From the NCBI GenBank assembly GCA_963732155.1, contig CAVSYB010000013.1:1240001-1304000 (forward strand): DNA of 64,000 nt, given 5' to 3'. This document shows positions 1 through 8,064 of this stretch, one piece after another; the stretch's first letter is position 1, and each line of letters opens with the position of its first letter. The stretch is from Roseiarcus sp963732155. GTDB taxonomy: Bacteria > Pseudomonadota > Alphaproteobacteria > Rhizobiales > Beijerinckiaceae. The translations under genes were made by a program, and so were the position numbers. The notes under the pieces were generated by a model, which was not told the origin of the DNA, ran no database searches, and saw only the letters and a list, made by a program, of their open reading frames with translations.

Positions 1-222
1 CGGGTCGGCGATCACCGCGGCGCGCAGCCAGTCGGCGTCCTCCGGCCCCAGCAATTTGGCGTGCCGCGCCCAGTCGACGACATTTTTTCCCGAGCGCAGG
101 TGTTCCTGGTGGGTCGGCCAGCCGCGGCCCGAGGAGGTGTTGGTGAAGTCGAAGGCGAGTTCGCCGCCGACCAGCGCCAGCGAATCCGCGCGGGAAGGGG
201 CGGGCCCCAGTGTGCTAACCAT
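1..222 (-). CDS. ABATE-domain protein, N-terminal part only (runs off left edge)
   Basis: The complement of the first 222 bases is one open frame of 74 codons starting at an ATG (220-222) and leaving the window at base 1. The translation contains LVGGELAFDFTNT followed by W and HLRSGKNVVDWA, which is the pattern of the ABATE domain of putative stress-induced transcription regulators; these proteins usually end in a CGNR zinc finger, which would lie outside the window. The gene is divergent from the binding-protein gene at 299, with 76 bases between the two starts. Family call from motif memory; function of the family is poorly known. Confidence 0.72.
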   Translation of the reverse strand, partial: MVSTLGPAPSRADSLALVGGELAFDFTNTSSGRGWPTHQEHLRSGKNVVDWARHAKLLGPEDADWLRAAVIADP

Positions 223-298
223 CTAAATCGTCTTTACAGGTTATATTCGCGGCGTTAGCTTGTGCCGCCAACCATTCACGGTGCCTTAGGAGGTTAGC

Positions 299-1417
299 AT
301 GAGGTCGACATTTCTCAAGGGCGTCGCTTTCGCCCTCGCGATGGCGCTCGCCAATGGCGGCGCGCTGGCGCAAGTCAGGCTCGGGGTCGCCGGCCCGATC
401 ACCGGCGCCAACGCCTCGTTCGGCGCGCAATTGACCACCGGCGTCGCTCAGGCGGTCGCCGACATCAACGCCGCCGGCGGCATTCTCGGCCAGAAGATCG
501 AAGTCGAGCAGGGCGACGACGTCTCCGATCCCAAGCAGGGCGTCTCGGTCGCCAACAAGTTCGTCGGCGACGGCGTCAGGTTCGTGATCGGCCACTTCAA
601 TTCCGGCGTGACAATTCCCGCTTCGGAAGTCTACGCCGACAACGACGTGCTGTTCATCACCCCGTCGGCGACCAATCCGAAGGTCACCGACCGCGGCCTG
701 TGGGACGCCTTCCGCACCTGCGGGCGCGACGACCAGCAGGGCAAACTCTGGGCCGAACTGGCCCTCGGCAAGCTCAAGGACAAGAAGATCGCGATCGTCC
801 ACGACAAGACCACCTACGGCCAAGGTCTCGCCGACGCCGCGCGCGGCTTCATGAACGCCGGCGGCAAGAAGGAAGTTCTCTACGAAGGCGTCAACACCGG
901 CGAGAAGGACTATTCGGCGATCGTCTCGAAGATCAAGGCGTCGGGCGCCGACTACGTGATGTGGGGCGGCCTGCACACCGAGGGCGGCCTGATCGTGCGG
1001 CAGATGCGCGACCAGGGCATGAAGACCATCATGATCTCCGGCGACGGCATCACCGACAACGAGTTCGCCTCGATCGGCGGCCCCGGCGTCGAAGGCACGT
1101 TGATGTCGTTCGGCCCCGAGCCGCGCAACAACCCCAACGCCAGGGACATTGTCGCCTCGATCAAGGCCAAGGGCTTCGAGCCGGAAGGCTACACGCTCTA
1201 TTCCTACGCCGGCGTGCAGATCATCAAGCAAGCGGCCGAGAAAGCCAAGTCGCTCGATCCGAAGAAAGTCGCCGAAACCATGCATTCCGGCATGACGTTC
1301 AAGACGGTGATCGGCGACATCGCCTATGACAAGAAAGGCGACCGCACCACCGTCGACTATGTCTGGTACGTCTGGAAGAAGGGCGACGACGGCAAGATCA
1401 CGTTCAAGCAGATGTAG
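299..1417 (+). CDS. Branched-chain amino-acid ABC transporter substrate-binding protein (LivJ/LivK type)
   Basis: A 372-residue periplasmic ligand-binding protein of the type I (Leu/Ile/Val-binding) fold. A signal peptide is visible at residues 1-24, ending ALA before QVRLGVAGPITG. The N-lobe has the typical family stretches GAQLTTGVAQAVADINAAGG and VANKFVGDGVRFVIGHFNSG, and the protein ends in a YVWYVWKKG strand. The start is set by a strong Shine-Dalgarno sequence (aggagg, 7 bases before the ATG). No permease or ATPase gene (LivHMGF) lies next to it, so it is an orphan here and must use a transporter encoded elsewhere. Ligand unknown; the family binds Leu/Ile/Val, but also amides, urea and aromatic acids. 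Confidence 0.93.
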   Translation: MRSTFLKGVAFALAMALANGGALAQVRLGVAGPITGANASFGAQLTTGVAQAVADINAAGGILGQKIEVEQGDDVSDPKQGVSVANKFVGDGVRFVIGHFNSGVTIPASEVYADNDVLFITPSATNPKVTDRGLWDAFRTCGRDDQQGKLWAELALGKLKDKKIAIVHDKTTYGQGLADAARGFMNAGGKKEVLYEGVNTGEKDYSAIVSKIKASGADYVMWGGLHTEGGLIVRQMRDQGMKTIMISGDGITDNEFASIGGPGVEGTLMSFGPEPRNNPNARDIVASIKAKGFEPEGYTLYSYAGVQIIKQAAEKAKSLDPKKVAETMHSGMTFKTVIGDIAYDKKGDRTTVDYVWYVWKKGDDGKITFKQM

Positions 1418-1444
1418 AGGACTGGATCGCGGTCGCAGCAGCGG

Positions 1445-1464
1445 GCGAGGTCAAGCGACCTCGC
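1445..1464 (+). terminator. Hairpin after livK-like gene, possible terminator
   Basis: A perfect 8-bp stem (GCGAGGTC / GACCTCGC) with an AAGC loop begins 27 bases after the stop of the binding-protein gene. No T run follows, so if it ends transcription it is not a classical intrinsic terminator; it may instead protect the 3' end. Confidence 0.35.
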
Positions 1465-1587
1465 CTCGCGTCCTCGCCGTGCAGCGGCGGCTTCGAAGAA
1501 AAGCGGCGCGCGTTGGGTTCCGATCCGACAACGCGAACGTCCGGCGTTGTCGTCAACGCCTCGGACGGCCGGAGGCCGACAGATGAT

Positions 1588-1824
1588 TCATGCCGCCTCC
1601 GGGACGTAGCGCAAGACAAGCAAGCCCGCCATTGGGCACGGCGCGACCGCATAGGCGCGACCTTGATCATCGCTGAACTCGACGACCACGGTTGCGTCGT
1701 CAACTTGCTCGACGACAGTGCCCACCTGTCCGCGCGAAAGGCTCGCCGCAGGAATATCTGTCAGCAGAGCGACGACATCCAATACCGATGGCGCTTCGCT
1801 CTTTGCAGGCGTTTTTCCTTCCAT
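1588..1824 (-). CDS. DUF4926 protein, coupled to DUF6883 gene
   Basis: A 78-residue protein starting at the ATG at 1822-1824. The core VLDVVALLTDIPAASLSRGQ continues into VGTVVEQVDD and VEFSDDQGRAYA, which is the pattern of DUF4926, a small single-domain family of unknown function. The start overlaps the stop of the upstream gene by one base (TAATG), so the two are translationally coupled and probably act together. Small size, coupling and the sporadic distribution of both families resemble a toxin/antitoxin or effector/immunity pair, but that is inference only. Confidence 0.78.
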   Translation of the reverse strand: MEGKTPAKSEAPSVLDVVALLTDIPAASLSRGQVGTVVEQVDDATVVVEFSDDQGRAYAVAPCPMAGLLVLRYVPEAA

Positions 1825-2162
1825 TAGAGCACCCAACAGGTGACGAACCTCGGAGCATTCTCTCCGGTTCGCACAATCCAGATTGTTCTTACCACGGCGC
1901 TCTTTGTGTGTCGCCGGAGAGTCGTATCGACCCGCCAGTAGCTTCCCCAAGCGTCGACCGTGATCCGTAAAGCATCGCCCTCGCGCGCGGCGTCGAGCAG
2001 GCGCTCTCGCAGCCACGCTGCATCAACCCGCTCGATACCGAGCGCCTCGCGAAAGACTCGAGCCTTGTGCCTCCCCCGCGGATGCTGCAGGCTCAGACAA
2101 TAGTCTTCGATCTTGCGAATATCGAGGAGCGCTAAATTACCGTGCGGCAACCGCATCGTCAT
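1824..2162 (-). CDS. DUF6883 protein
   Basis: A 112-residue protein. LPHGNLALLDIRKIEDYCLS, HPRGRHKARVFREALG and the C-terminal GENAPRFVTCWVL match the DUF6883 family, which occurs both as short stand-alone proteins and, as far as I recall, as a C-terminal domain of larger, toxin-like proteins. The conserved D, H, R and K residues around HPRGRHKARVF could form an active site, but no activity is established to my knowledge. It is the first gene of a two-gene unit with the DUF4926 gene. Two in-frame ATGs (codons 1 and 3) are possible starts; the first overlaps an upstream TGA in an ATGA arrangement. Confidence 0.75.
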   Translation of the reverse strand: MTMRLPHGNLALLDIRKIEDYCLSLQHPRGRHKARVFREALGIERVDAAWLRERLLDAAREGDALRITVDAWGSYWRVDTTLRRHTKSAVVRTIWIVRTGENAPRFVTCWVL

Positions 2163-2212
2163 TTCGGCACGCGGAGTTTCTCGTTCAGGAAATCCAGAAA
2201 GTCCTGAATATC
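2159..2212 (-). pseudogene. Possible 3' remnant of a gene upstream of DUF6883
   Basis: On the complement strand 17 codons read DIQDFLDFLNEKLRVPK and then stop with a TGA that overlaps the DUF6883 start (ATGA). The peptide looks like a natural amphipathic C-terminus and the overlap is typical of an operon, but the frame is closed by a TAG directly upstream (2213-2215) and has no start. It may be the tail of a decayed third gene; it is short enough to be chance. Confidence 0.25.
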
Positions 2213-2285
2213 CTATGGCGGCTGCCGACGCCGTTCGAAGCGCTGCCGACGACGGGCGCGCGCCGTCCTTCGCCGCATCCGCCCG

Positions 2286-3329
2286 CTACCGCCCCGCCTT
2301 CAGCCTCTCCGCCGCCCTTGGCGCGAAATAGGTCAGCACGCCGTCGGCGCCGGCGCGCTTGAAGGCGATCAGGCTCTCCATCATCGCCCTGTCGCCGTCG
2401 AACCAGCCGTTCTGCGCGGCGGCCATGATCATCGAATATTCGCCCGACACCTGATAGGCGAAGGTCGGCGCGCCGAACGCGTCCTTCACGCGGCGCACGA
2501 TGTCGAGATAGGGCAGGCCGGGTTTGACCATCACCATGTCGGCGCCCTCGGCGAGGTCGAGCTCGACTTCGCGGATCGCTTCGTCGCTGTTGGCCGGGTC
2601 CATCTGGTAGGTGCGCTTGTCGCCCTTGAGCGCGCCGGCCGAGCCGACCGCGTCGCGGAACGGGCCGTAGAACGCCGAGGCGTATTTGGCGGCGTAGGCG
2701 AGGATCTGCACGTCCAGGAAACCTTCGGCGTCCAGCGCGGCGCGGATCGCGCCGACGCGGCCGTCCATCATGTCGGAGGGGGCGATCACATCGGCGCCGG
2801 CGCGCGCCTGGGCGAGCGCCTGGCGCGTCAGCGCCGCGACGCTCTCGTCATTGAGAATCCGGTTGCCCGACATCAGGCCGTCGTGGCCGTGGCTGGTGTA
2901 GGGGTCGAGCGCTACGTCAGTGACGAGGCCGAGCCCGGGGAATTCCTTCTTGATCGCGCGGCAGGCGCGGCAGACCAGGTTGTTCTCGTTGAACGCCTCG
3001 CTGCCCTGCTCGTCCTTCAACGCCGCGTCGGTGTAGGGGAAAAAAGCGATCGCCGGGATGTCGAGCTTAACCGCCCGTTCGGCTTCGCGCACCGCCTCCT
3101 CGAGGCTGAGGCGCTCGACGCCGGGCATCGCGGCGACCGGCGTGCGGGGCTCGCGACCGTCGGCGAGAAACAGCGGCCAGATCAGGTCGTCGACTGAGAG
3201 ACGGTTCTCGGCGACCAGCCGGCGCGCCCATTCGGCCTTGCGGTTGCGGCGCGGACGGCTGGCGAGGTCGAGGCGCGGAGCGGGCGCCGGTTCGGCGGGC
3301 GAGCGCAACGGGCGGATCGGCGTGGACAT
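2286..3329 (-). CDS. hemB: Delta-aminolevulinic acid dehydratase (porphobilinogen synthase)
   Basis: Condenses two 5-aminolevulinate molecules to porphobilinogen in cytoplasmic tetrapyrrole synthesis. The 347-residue protein has the usual length. The Schiff-base lysine lies in MVMVKPGLPYLD (Lys269), followed by AYQVSGEYSMI. The metal-binding loop reads TDVALDPYTSHGHDG: it has Asp/Ala where zinc-type enzymes such as E. coli HemB have cysteines, so this is the Mg/K-dependent type seen in many alphaproteobacteria and pseudomonads. The N-terminal region contains the basic stretch RPRRNRKAEWARRLVAEN that precedes the barrel. It is a single gene, followed by the small DUF pair on the same strand about 120 bases downstream. 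Confidence 0.97.
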   Translation of the reverse strand: MSTPIRPLRSPAEPAPAPRLDLASRPRRNRKAEWARRLVAENRLSVDDLIWPLFLADGREPRTPVAAMPGVERLSLEEAVREAERAVKLDIPAIAFFPYTDAALKDEQGSEAFNENNLVCRACRAIKKEFPGLGLVTDVALDPYTSHGHDGLMSGNRILNDESVAALTRQALAQARAGADVIAPSDMMDGRVGAIRAALDAEGFLDVQILAYAAKYASAFYGPFRDAVGSAGALKGDKRTYQMDPANSDEAIREVELDLAEGADMVMVKPGLPYLDIVRRVKDAFGAPTFAYQVSGEYSMIMAAAQNGWFDGDRAMMESLIAFKRAGADGVLTYFAPRAAERLKAGR

Positions 3330-3411
3330 GCGGGGCTCTTCGACAAAGAAGCTTCCCGTCTAGCACGAACGGGCGCTCGCCGACAGAGGCGGCGATGTCG
3401 CGCGCCGCGCC

Positions 3412-4656
3412 TCAATTGAACCAGAAGGCGTAGGCGGGAAACTCGCCGTTGAAGGCGCGTTGCCAGTCGCCCCATTCGGCGCGCGACAACACCGGGCCGG
3501 GTTCGAGATAGGGCGCCGCCGCATGGCCGGTCGCCCACAGCACGAGGTCGAACGGGCGCGGCTCGAAGAACACCTTCTTGAAGTTGATCCCTTGCGCGAA
3601 ACGCCAGTGGGGCAACAGCAGCTTGCCGTCGAGCACCGCGTCGAACGCGTCGAGCGCTTTCAGCCACGCGTCGACCTGCGGCTGGTTGACCGGCATCCCG
3701 GCGATGACGCCGTGCTTTTGCTGCGGTCCGGGGATCCATACGCGATCGTCGTCGGTCCGCGCGAGGATCGCCTTCCACATCGCTCTGTTCAGGGCGATCA
3801 CCTGCTTGAGACGCGCGTGGGCGCTTTGCAAGCGAGCCTCCTCGGCGACAGGCCAGCGGATTTCATGAATGAGCGCGATGGCGTCGGCGATCTGCGCCTC
3901 GTCGCCGAAGAATCCCCCGCCGGCGCCGACCGCCGGAGCGATCGCCGCCCTGTTGAAGGGCGGCGGCGCGATGCGCGGATAAAACAACGGTCCCGCCATT
4001 TCGAACGTCGAGCGCCAGTCATAGGCGAGAACGAATTCGATCGACGCGGAGAGAAGCTGGGCATAGCCGCGCAGCCACAGCGCGTCGGCGTTGTCGAACG
4101 CGACTTCGAACGGCTCGGCCTTCGGCGCGCCATCCGGGCGCGTCATGCGCAGATTGGCGAGGATCGACGAGAGCTTTCCCGAATCGTCGGGCTGGCCGTC
4201 GCCGCGCAGATCGAACTTGATCGCGTTGAGATCGAGCACGATCTTGACCGGCGCGTCGGTCATCGGCGCCAGCGTCGCCTCGACATTGGCGAGGCCGTCG
4301 AGCAGCGTCGTCAACGTCTCGCGTTGCTTTTCGTAGGTCAATTCCTCGGGCGCCGGGTTGACCGGCACGGGAAAGCGCAGCAGCGGAATGCTCATCGAGC
4401 GCGGCGCCCGCAGGCCATAGCGGTACTGGCTCTGGCCGTAGCGTTCGACGGCGCGCGCAAAGCGGATCAGCCCGAGGCCGAAGCGCGCTTCGTTATTGCC
4501 GGCGTCGGCGGCGAGCCGCGCGGCCATCGCCTGTTCGCCGGCGGCCATCTGTCCGCCTTCGAGGGTCTGCCGCGTGGCGAGCGCGTCATCGCCCGCGCGG
4601 GCGTCGACCACCGCGAAACAGGCCATGGCGAGGAGGGCGACGACGAAACTTTTCAT
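3412..4656 (-). CDS. Exported protein of unknown function, 414 aa
   Basis: I do not recognise a characterised family. I place the start at the ATG at 4654-4656 because it is followed by a clear signal peptide (MKSFVVALLAMACFAVVDARA); the open frame continues upstream, but that part is low-complexity and lacks a signal. The mature part is rich in Ala and Arg, is predicted helical at its start (LEGGQMAAGEQAMAARLAADAGNN, TPR-like), and contains many Trp/Phe residues toward the C-terminus (WRFAQGINFKKVFFEPRPFD, ending YAFWFN). It is probably periplasmic. The gene ends 82 bases upstream of the hemB start on the same strand, so co-transcription with hemB is possible. Confidence 0.75.
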   Translation of the reverse strand: MKSFVVALLAMACFAVVDARAGDDALATRQTLEGGQMAAGEQAMAARLAADAGNNEARFGLGLIRFARAVERYGQSQYRYGLRAPRSMSIPLLRFPVPVNPAPEELTYEKQRETLTTLLDGLANVEATLAPMTDAPVKIVLDLNAIKFDLRGDGQPDDSGKLSSILANLRMTRPDGAPKAEPFEVAFDNADALWLRGYAQLLSASIEFVLAYDWRSTFEMAGPLFYPRIAPPPFNRAAIAPAVGAGGGFFGDEAQIADAIALIHEIRWPVAEEARLQSAHARLKQVIALNRAMWKAILARTDDDRVWIPGPQQKHGVIAGMPVNQPQVDAWLKALDAFDAVLDGKLLLPHWRFAQGINFKKVFFEPRPFDLVLWATGHAAAPYLEPGPVLSRAEWGDWQRAFNGEFPAYAFWFN

Positions 4657-4981
4657 AGTGAACACTCGCGACGCGAAGCCGCCGCCGACGGCGCGGCGAC
4701 GATAGGTCCCGCCGAAAATTGAACAAGGTTTCCGCCTCGCCGCCCATTCAAAGCGCCGGACGTGGTGAATCGCTCGCCGGGCGGCGAGCCGCCATCTTGT
4801 TCCCCAAGGCTTTCCGGCCGCCGCGCCGTCCGCGCCCGCCCGCCAGCCCGCGTCGAGCGGGTCGGCGCGGCCGAACGAATTCGCGCGACGTTCGGTTCTG
4901 CGCCTGGCGGGCGACATTAGCCGAGGATCAAACCGCGGGCCAAGCGTTTTTGGCCCGCCCGGCTTTCCGGCCTGGCGATCC
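4657..4981. other. Intergenic region, no gene seen
   Basis: These 325 bases lie between two genes on the complement strand (the hpnL stop at 4982 and the start of the exported protein at 4656). They must hold the promoter of the exported protein. I see no convincing coding frame, RNA or strong hairpin. Confidence 0.5.
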
Positions 4982-5959
4982 CTAGGGCGCGAGTTCGCCC
5001 CTTCGGCGCCACGCCTGCGCGACTTCGCGCCGTTGCCAGATCAGCAGCGCCGGCGCGCCGATCACGAGGTCGCGGGCGCGTTTGATCAGCGACAGGGCGA
5101 GCGCGTCAGTGGGGTCGAGGCCGACCAGCGGCGCGAGCAGCGCATAGGCGCCCTCCTGAACGCCGAGCGCATTGGGCGCCAGAAAGGCGACGCTGCGCGC
5201 GGCGAACAGCAGGCTCTCCAGCGCGACGGCGCCTTCGATGGAGATCGGCGCGCCGATCAGCCTGAGCGCCAGCCACGCCTCGAGCGCGACGCCGAGCCAG
5301 GCCACAAGATGAAGGGCCAGCGAGGCGGCGACGGCGCCGCGCCGGGCGCCGATTTCGCGCAACGCCGCAAGCGTCTTCTCGACGTCGCCGAAGCCGGCGA
5401 GCCAGCGCTTGGCCGCGGAGCCGCCGAGCCGCGACAAGCGCTGGCCGCGGCGCAGCGACAGCGCCAACGCGACGCTCAGCGCGGCGACCACGACAAGCGC
5501 GAAGACGGTGGGACGGATGATCGGCGCGCCGGGACGGATGTCGGCGATCGCGATCAGACCCAGCGCGGTGAAGGCGATCTGCGCGACGGCCTCCGTGGTG
5601 AGGTCGGCGAGGGTCGAGGCCGCCGCCTCGACGCCCGGAACGCCCTCCATGACGGCGGCGCGCGCGCCGATGACGTAGCCGCCAAGCTGCGAAAACGGCA
5701 GCACTTCGGCGCCGGCGTCGCGCAGAACGCGCGCCCAGGAAACGGCGAGCAGCGAAGCGCGCGCGTCGGCGGGAAGGCAAACGCGCCAGCCGGCGCCGAG
5801 CAGGGCGGCGACCGGCGCATGGGCGAGGCAGAACGCCAGGAAGCCGAGCCAGCCGAGCCCGGCGACCGCCGCCGCGATCGCGCCCGCGCCAAACCACACG
5901 ACCAGCGCGACGGCGCCGGCCAGGCCGATGAGGAACGCCAGGACGGCGAAGGCGCGCAT
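4982..5959 (-). CDS. hpnL: HpnL-type membrane protein (lysylphosphatidylglycerol synthase TM-like family)
   Basis: A polytopic inner-membrane protein of 325 residues, with about eight hydrophobic segments starting at MRAFAVLAFLIGLAGAVAL. Family motifs are LPFSQLGGYVIGARAAVM followed by an acidic/amide segment (STLADLTTEAVAQIAF), and RSVAFLAPNALGVQEGAYAL near the C-terminus with DALALSLIKRARDL after it. This is the UPF0104/LPG-synthase transmembrane fold, in the subgroup called HpnL that is linked to hopanoid biosynthesis in alphaproteobacteria. The exact activity is unsettled; lipid transport or modification is likely. The ATG at 5957-5959 is chosen because the frame upstream is not membrane-like. 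It follows the amidase gene by 16 bases and is probably in the same operon. Confidence 0.8.
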   Translation of the reverse strand: MRAFAVLAFLIGLAGAVALVVWFGAGAIAAAVAGLGWLGFLAFCLAHAPVAALLGAGWRVCLPADARASLLAVSWARVLRDAGAEVLPFSQLGGYVIGARAAVMEGVPGVEAAASTLADLTTEAVAQIAFTALGLIAIADIRPGAPIIRPTVFALVVVAALSVALALSLRRGQRLSRLGGSAAKRWLAGFGDVEKTLAALREIGARRGAVAASLALHLVAWLGVALEAWLALRLIGAPISIEGAVALESLLFAARSVAFLAPNALGVQEGAYALLAPLVGLDPTDALALSLIKRARDLVIGAPALLIWQRREVAQAWRRRGELAP

Positions 5960-5975
5960 CACGCGTCGATCGCGC

Positions 5976-7364
5976 TCACGCGCTTTCGGCGATGAGCCGC
6001 AACGCGCCGCGGTCGGCCTCCAGCGCCGCGCCGATCTCGAGCGCCGCGGGCTCGCCATAGCCGGGAACGATGATCTGCATGCCGATCGGCAGCCCATCCG
6101 CCGCCGCGCCCATCGGCAGCGACAACGCGGCCAGGTCGAGAAAGTTGACGAAGCGCGTGAACAGGCTGGGAGACGCCTCTTCGTCGTAATCGGCCAGAGC
6201 GGGCGCCGGAAACGGCGTCGTCGGCGTCAGGATCGCATCCACTCGCTCGAACAACTGCGCCATCTCGCGTTTGCTTTCCTCGCGATCCTCCAGAATGCGC
6301 ATCAGCCGATGGGCGGGAATGCCGCGGCCGGACAGGATTCGCTTGCGAACCGGCGCGCCGAGCAGGCTGGGATCGGCCTCCGCGAGATGGCCGTAGAGCC
6401 GATAGGCGTCGATCGCCAGAAGTTCGCTGCACGGGTTCGAGAGGTCGCGCAGCGCCCGCGGCAGGGATATTTCGATCTCGCTGGCGCCCAATGCGCGCAG
6501 TCGCGCGCGGGTCTGCTCGAAGATCCGCTCGGTGTCGGCGTGCAGATCGGCGCCGAGATCGGCGATGACGCCGATCCGCCGGCCGGCGATTTCCGCGCCG
6601 TGCCCGTAGGCGAGCGCGTCGAGCCGCTTCGACCATCCGGGTCTGCGCCAGTCTTGCGCGGGGGCGAGGACGGCGAGCAAGGCCGCCGCGTCGGCGACGC
6701 TGCTGGTCATCGGTCCGACCGAGTCGAGCATCGGCGTCAAGGGAACGACGCCGCGCTTGTCGACGAGGCCGAATGTCGTCTTGAGGCCGACGACGCCGCA
6801 GAACGAGGCGGGCAGGCGGATCGAGCCGCCGGTGTCGGTGCCGAGCGCGGCGACGCACAGGCCCGCGGCCACCGCGACGCCCGAGCCGCTCGACGAACCG
6901 CCGGGAACGCGCGGCCGGCTCATGTCGCGCGGATTGTGCGGCGTGCCGATCGTTTCGTTGGTCCCCCAGCCGCCGAACGCATATTCGACCGTATGCGTCT
7001 TGCCGATGATGATGGCGCCCGCCGCGCGCAGGCGCTCGACCACCGGCGCGTCCTGCGTCGCCGCCGCCGCGTCGCCGCGGGTGAGCGATCCCGCCCGCGT
7101 CGGCAGGTCGGAGACGTCGATGATGTCCTTGATGCCGATCGGCGCGCCGGCGAGGGGTCCGAGCCTAACGCCGAGCTTGCGCAGGGCGTCGACATGGCGC
7201 GCGTCGGCCAGCGCCCGCTCGGCGTGGAACGCCACGAAGGCGCGCAGTTCGCCATTGCGCCGCTCGATGCGGGCGAGCGTTTGTTTGGCGATGTCCTGCG
7301 CGCTCGACTCGCCGCTGGCGAGCGCGCTTCTGACATCGGCCAATGTCGCGATTCCGTCGTTCAT
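5976..7364 (-). CDS. Amidase, amidase-signature family
   Basis: A 462-residue amidase-signature enzyme. The Ser-Ser-Lys triad is visible: Lys in GIKDIIDV, the central Ser in GTDTGGSIRLPA, and the nucleophile-side glycine/serine-rich loop PGGSSSGSGVAVAAG. Such enzymes hydrolyse carboxamides or act as GatA in tRNA amidation; without GatB/GatC neighbours and with a short C-terminus this is more likely a small-molecule amidase than GatA. Substrate unknown. The start at 7362-7364 is preceded by a purine-rich GAGGG. It overlaps nothing and leads directly into hpnL (gap 16), a pairing whose logic is not clear from the sequence. Confidence 0.9.
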   Translation of the reverse strand: MNDGIATLADVRSALASGESSAQDIAKQTLARIERRNGELRAFVAFHAERALADARHVDALRKLGVRLGPLAGAPIGIKDIIDVSDLPTRAGSLTRGDAAAATQDAPVVERLRAAGAIIIGKTHTVEYAFGGWGTNETIGTPHNPRDMSRPRVPGGSSSGSGVAVAAGLCVAALGTDTGGSIRLPASFCGVVGLKTTFGLVDKRGVVPLTPMLDSVGPMTSSVADAAALLAVLAPAQDWRRPGWSKRLDALAYGHGAEIAGRRIGVIADLGADLHADTERIFEQTRARLRALGASEIEISLPRALRDLSNPCSELLAIDAYRLYGHLAEADPSLLGAPVRKRILSGRGIPAHRLMRILEDREESKREMAQLFERVDAILTPTTPFPAPALADYDEEASPSLFTRFVNFLDLAALSLPMGAAADGLPIGMQIIVPGYGEPAALEIGAALEADRGALRLIAESA

Positions 7365-7438
7365 TTCTTGCCCTCGCGCCGGGAGGCGAAAGTCGCCGAT
7401 CGGCGCGGCGGAGGCAAGGGCGCGCGGCGGGCGGCCGC

Positions 7439-7468
7439 AAAAAAGCCCTCCCCGTGGCCGGGGAGGGC
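7439..7468 (-). terminator. Intrinsic terminator of the bufferin gene
   Basis: On the complement strand a perfect 10-bp stem (GCCCTCCCCG / CGGGGAGGGC, 4-base loop) is followed at once by six T. It begins 22 bases after the stop of the DUF2282 gene. It should separate that small gene from the amidase-hpnL operon behind it. Confidence 0.9.
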
Positions 7469-7490
7469 CGCGCAAACCGCTCGGAGCGTC

Positions 7491-7778
7491 TCACATCTGG
7501 GTCAGCGAACCGTGACCCTTCGGCGTCATCATCGCCTCGCAGGCGCCCTTCTTGACGTATTTCCAGGCGTGGGCGTCATAGTCGACGGCGGAGGTGCCCG
7601 CGCAGGAGGTGCCGGCGCCGGCCGCGCAGTCGTTCTTGCCGGCGAGCGCGATGCCGTAGCACTTGTCGGCGCCGGGCTGAGCGGGGGCCGGACCGGCCTT
7701 GGCGGCGCTCGCCACGGCGAGGGCGGCGGCGAGCGAGCCGGCGAGAGTCGCCGCGGTGAAGGCGGTCTTGGAGTTCAT
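7491..7778 (-). CDS. bufA1: DUF2282 / BufA1-type bufferin precursor (metal-binding RiPP)
   Basis: A 95-residue secreted peptide. A signal peptide occupies about residues 1-28 (hydrophobic, ending AAKA). The rest carries the DUF2282 pattern: DKCYGIALAGKNDC, then SCAGTSAVDYDA and VKKGACEAMM, with four cysteines at 40, 51, 59 and 80. DUF2282 proteins are now known as BufA1 bufferins, precursors of copper-related peptides whose cysteines are modified by BufB (DUF692) with BufC (DUF2063). Neither partner is in this window, so the gene is an orphan, and it has its own terminator. A Shine-Dalgarno GAGGA precedes the start. Family call is firm; that it is modified and binds copper is inferred. Confidence 0.82.
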   Translation of the reverse strand: MNSKTAFTAATLAGSLAAALAVASAAKAGPAPAQPGADKCYGIALAGKNDCAAGAGTSCAGTSAVDYDAHAWKYVKKGACEAMMTPKGHGSLTQM

Positions 7779-8064
7779 GGCGCAATCCTCATGAATGATT
7801 GAGATGAGGGCGCCGAATCCTTCCCGCGCCCGCCAGGGCGAGGCTTCGGCCTGGCGAAGATGAGTTCGCGCCCGGTCGCCCGAAGATTACGCGCCGCGGC
7901 GATCACGAAAACGTGAAACCATTCGCGAGCCGCCGCCGGCGGCGGCGCGGCGAGGGCGAGCGGCGCTTGTCATTTCGTCCCTATTGGGTTCATTTGGCCC
8001 GACAAAATCGATCTCATCGGTCGAATCCGGTGATTCGACGCCCTTCCCGCGGACTGCCGAACTC

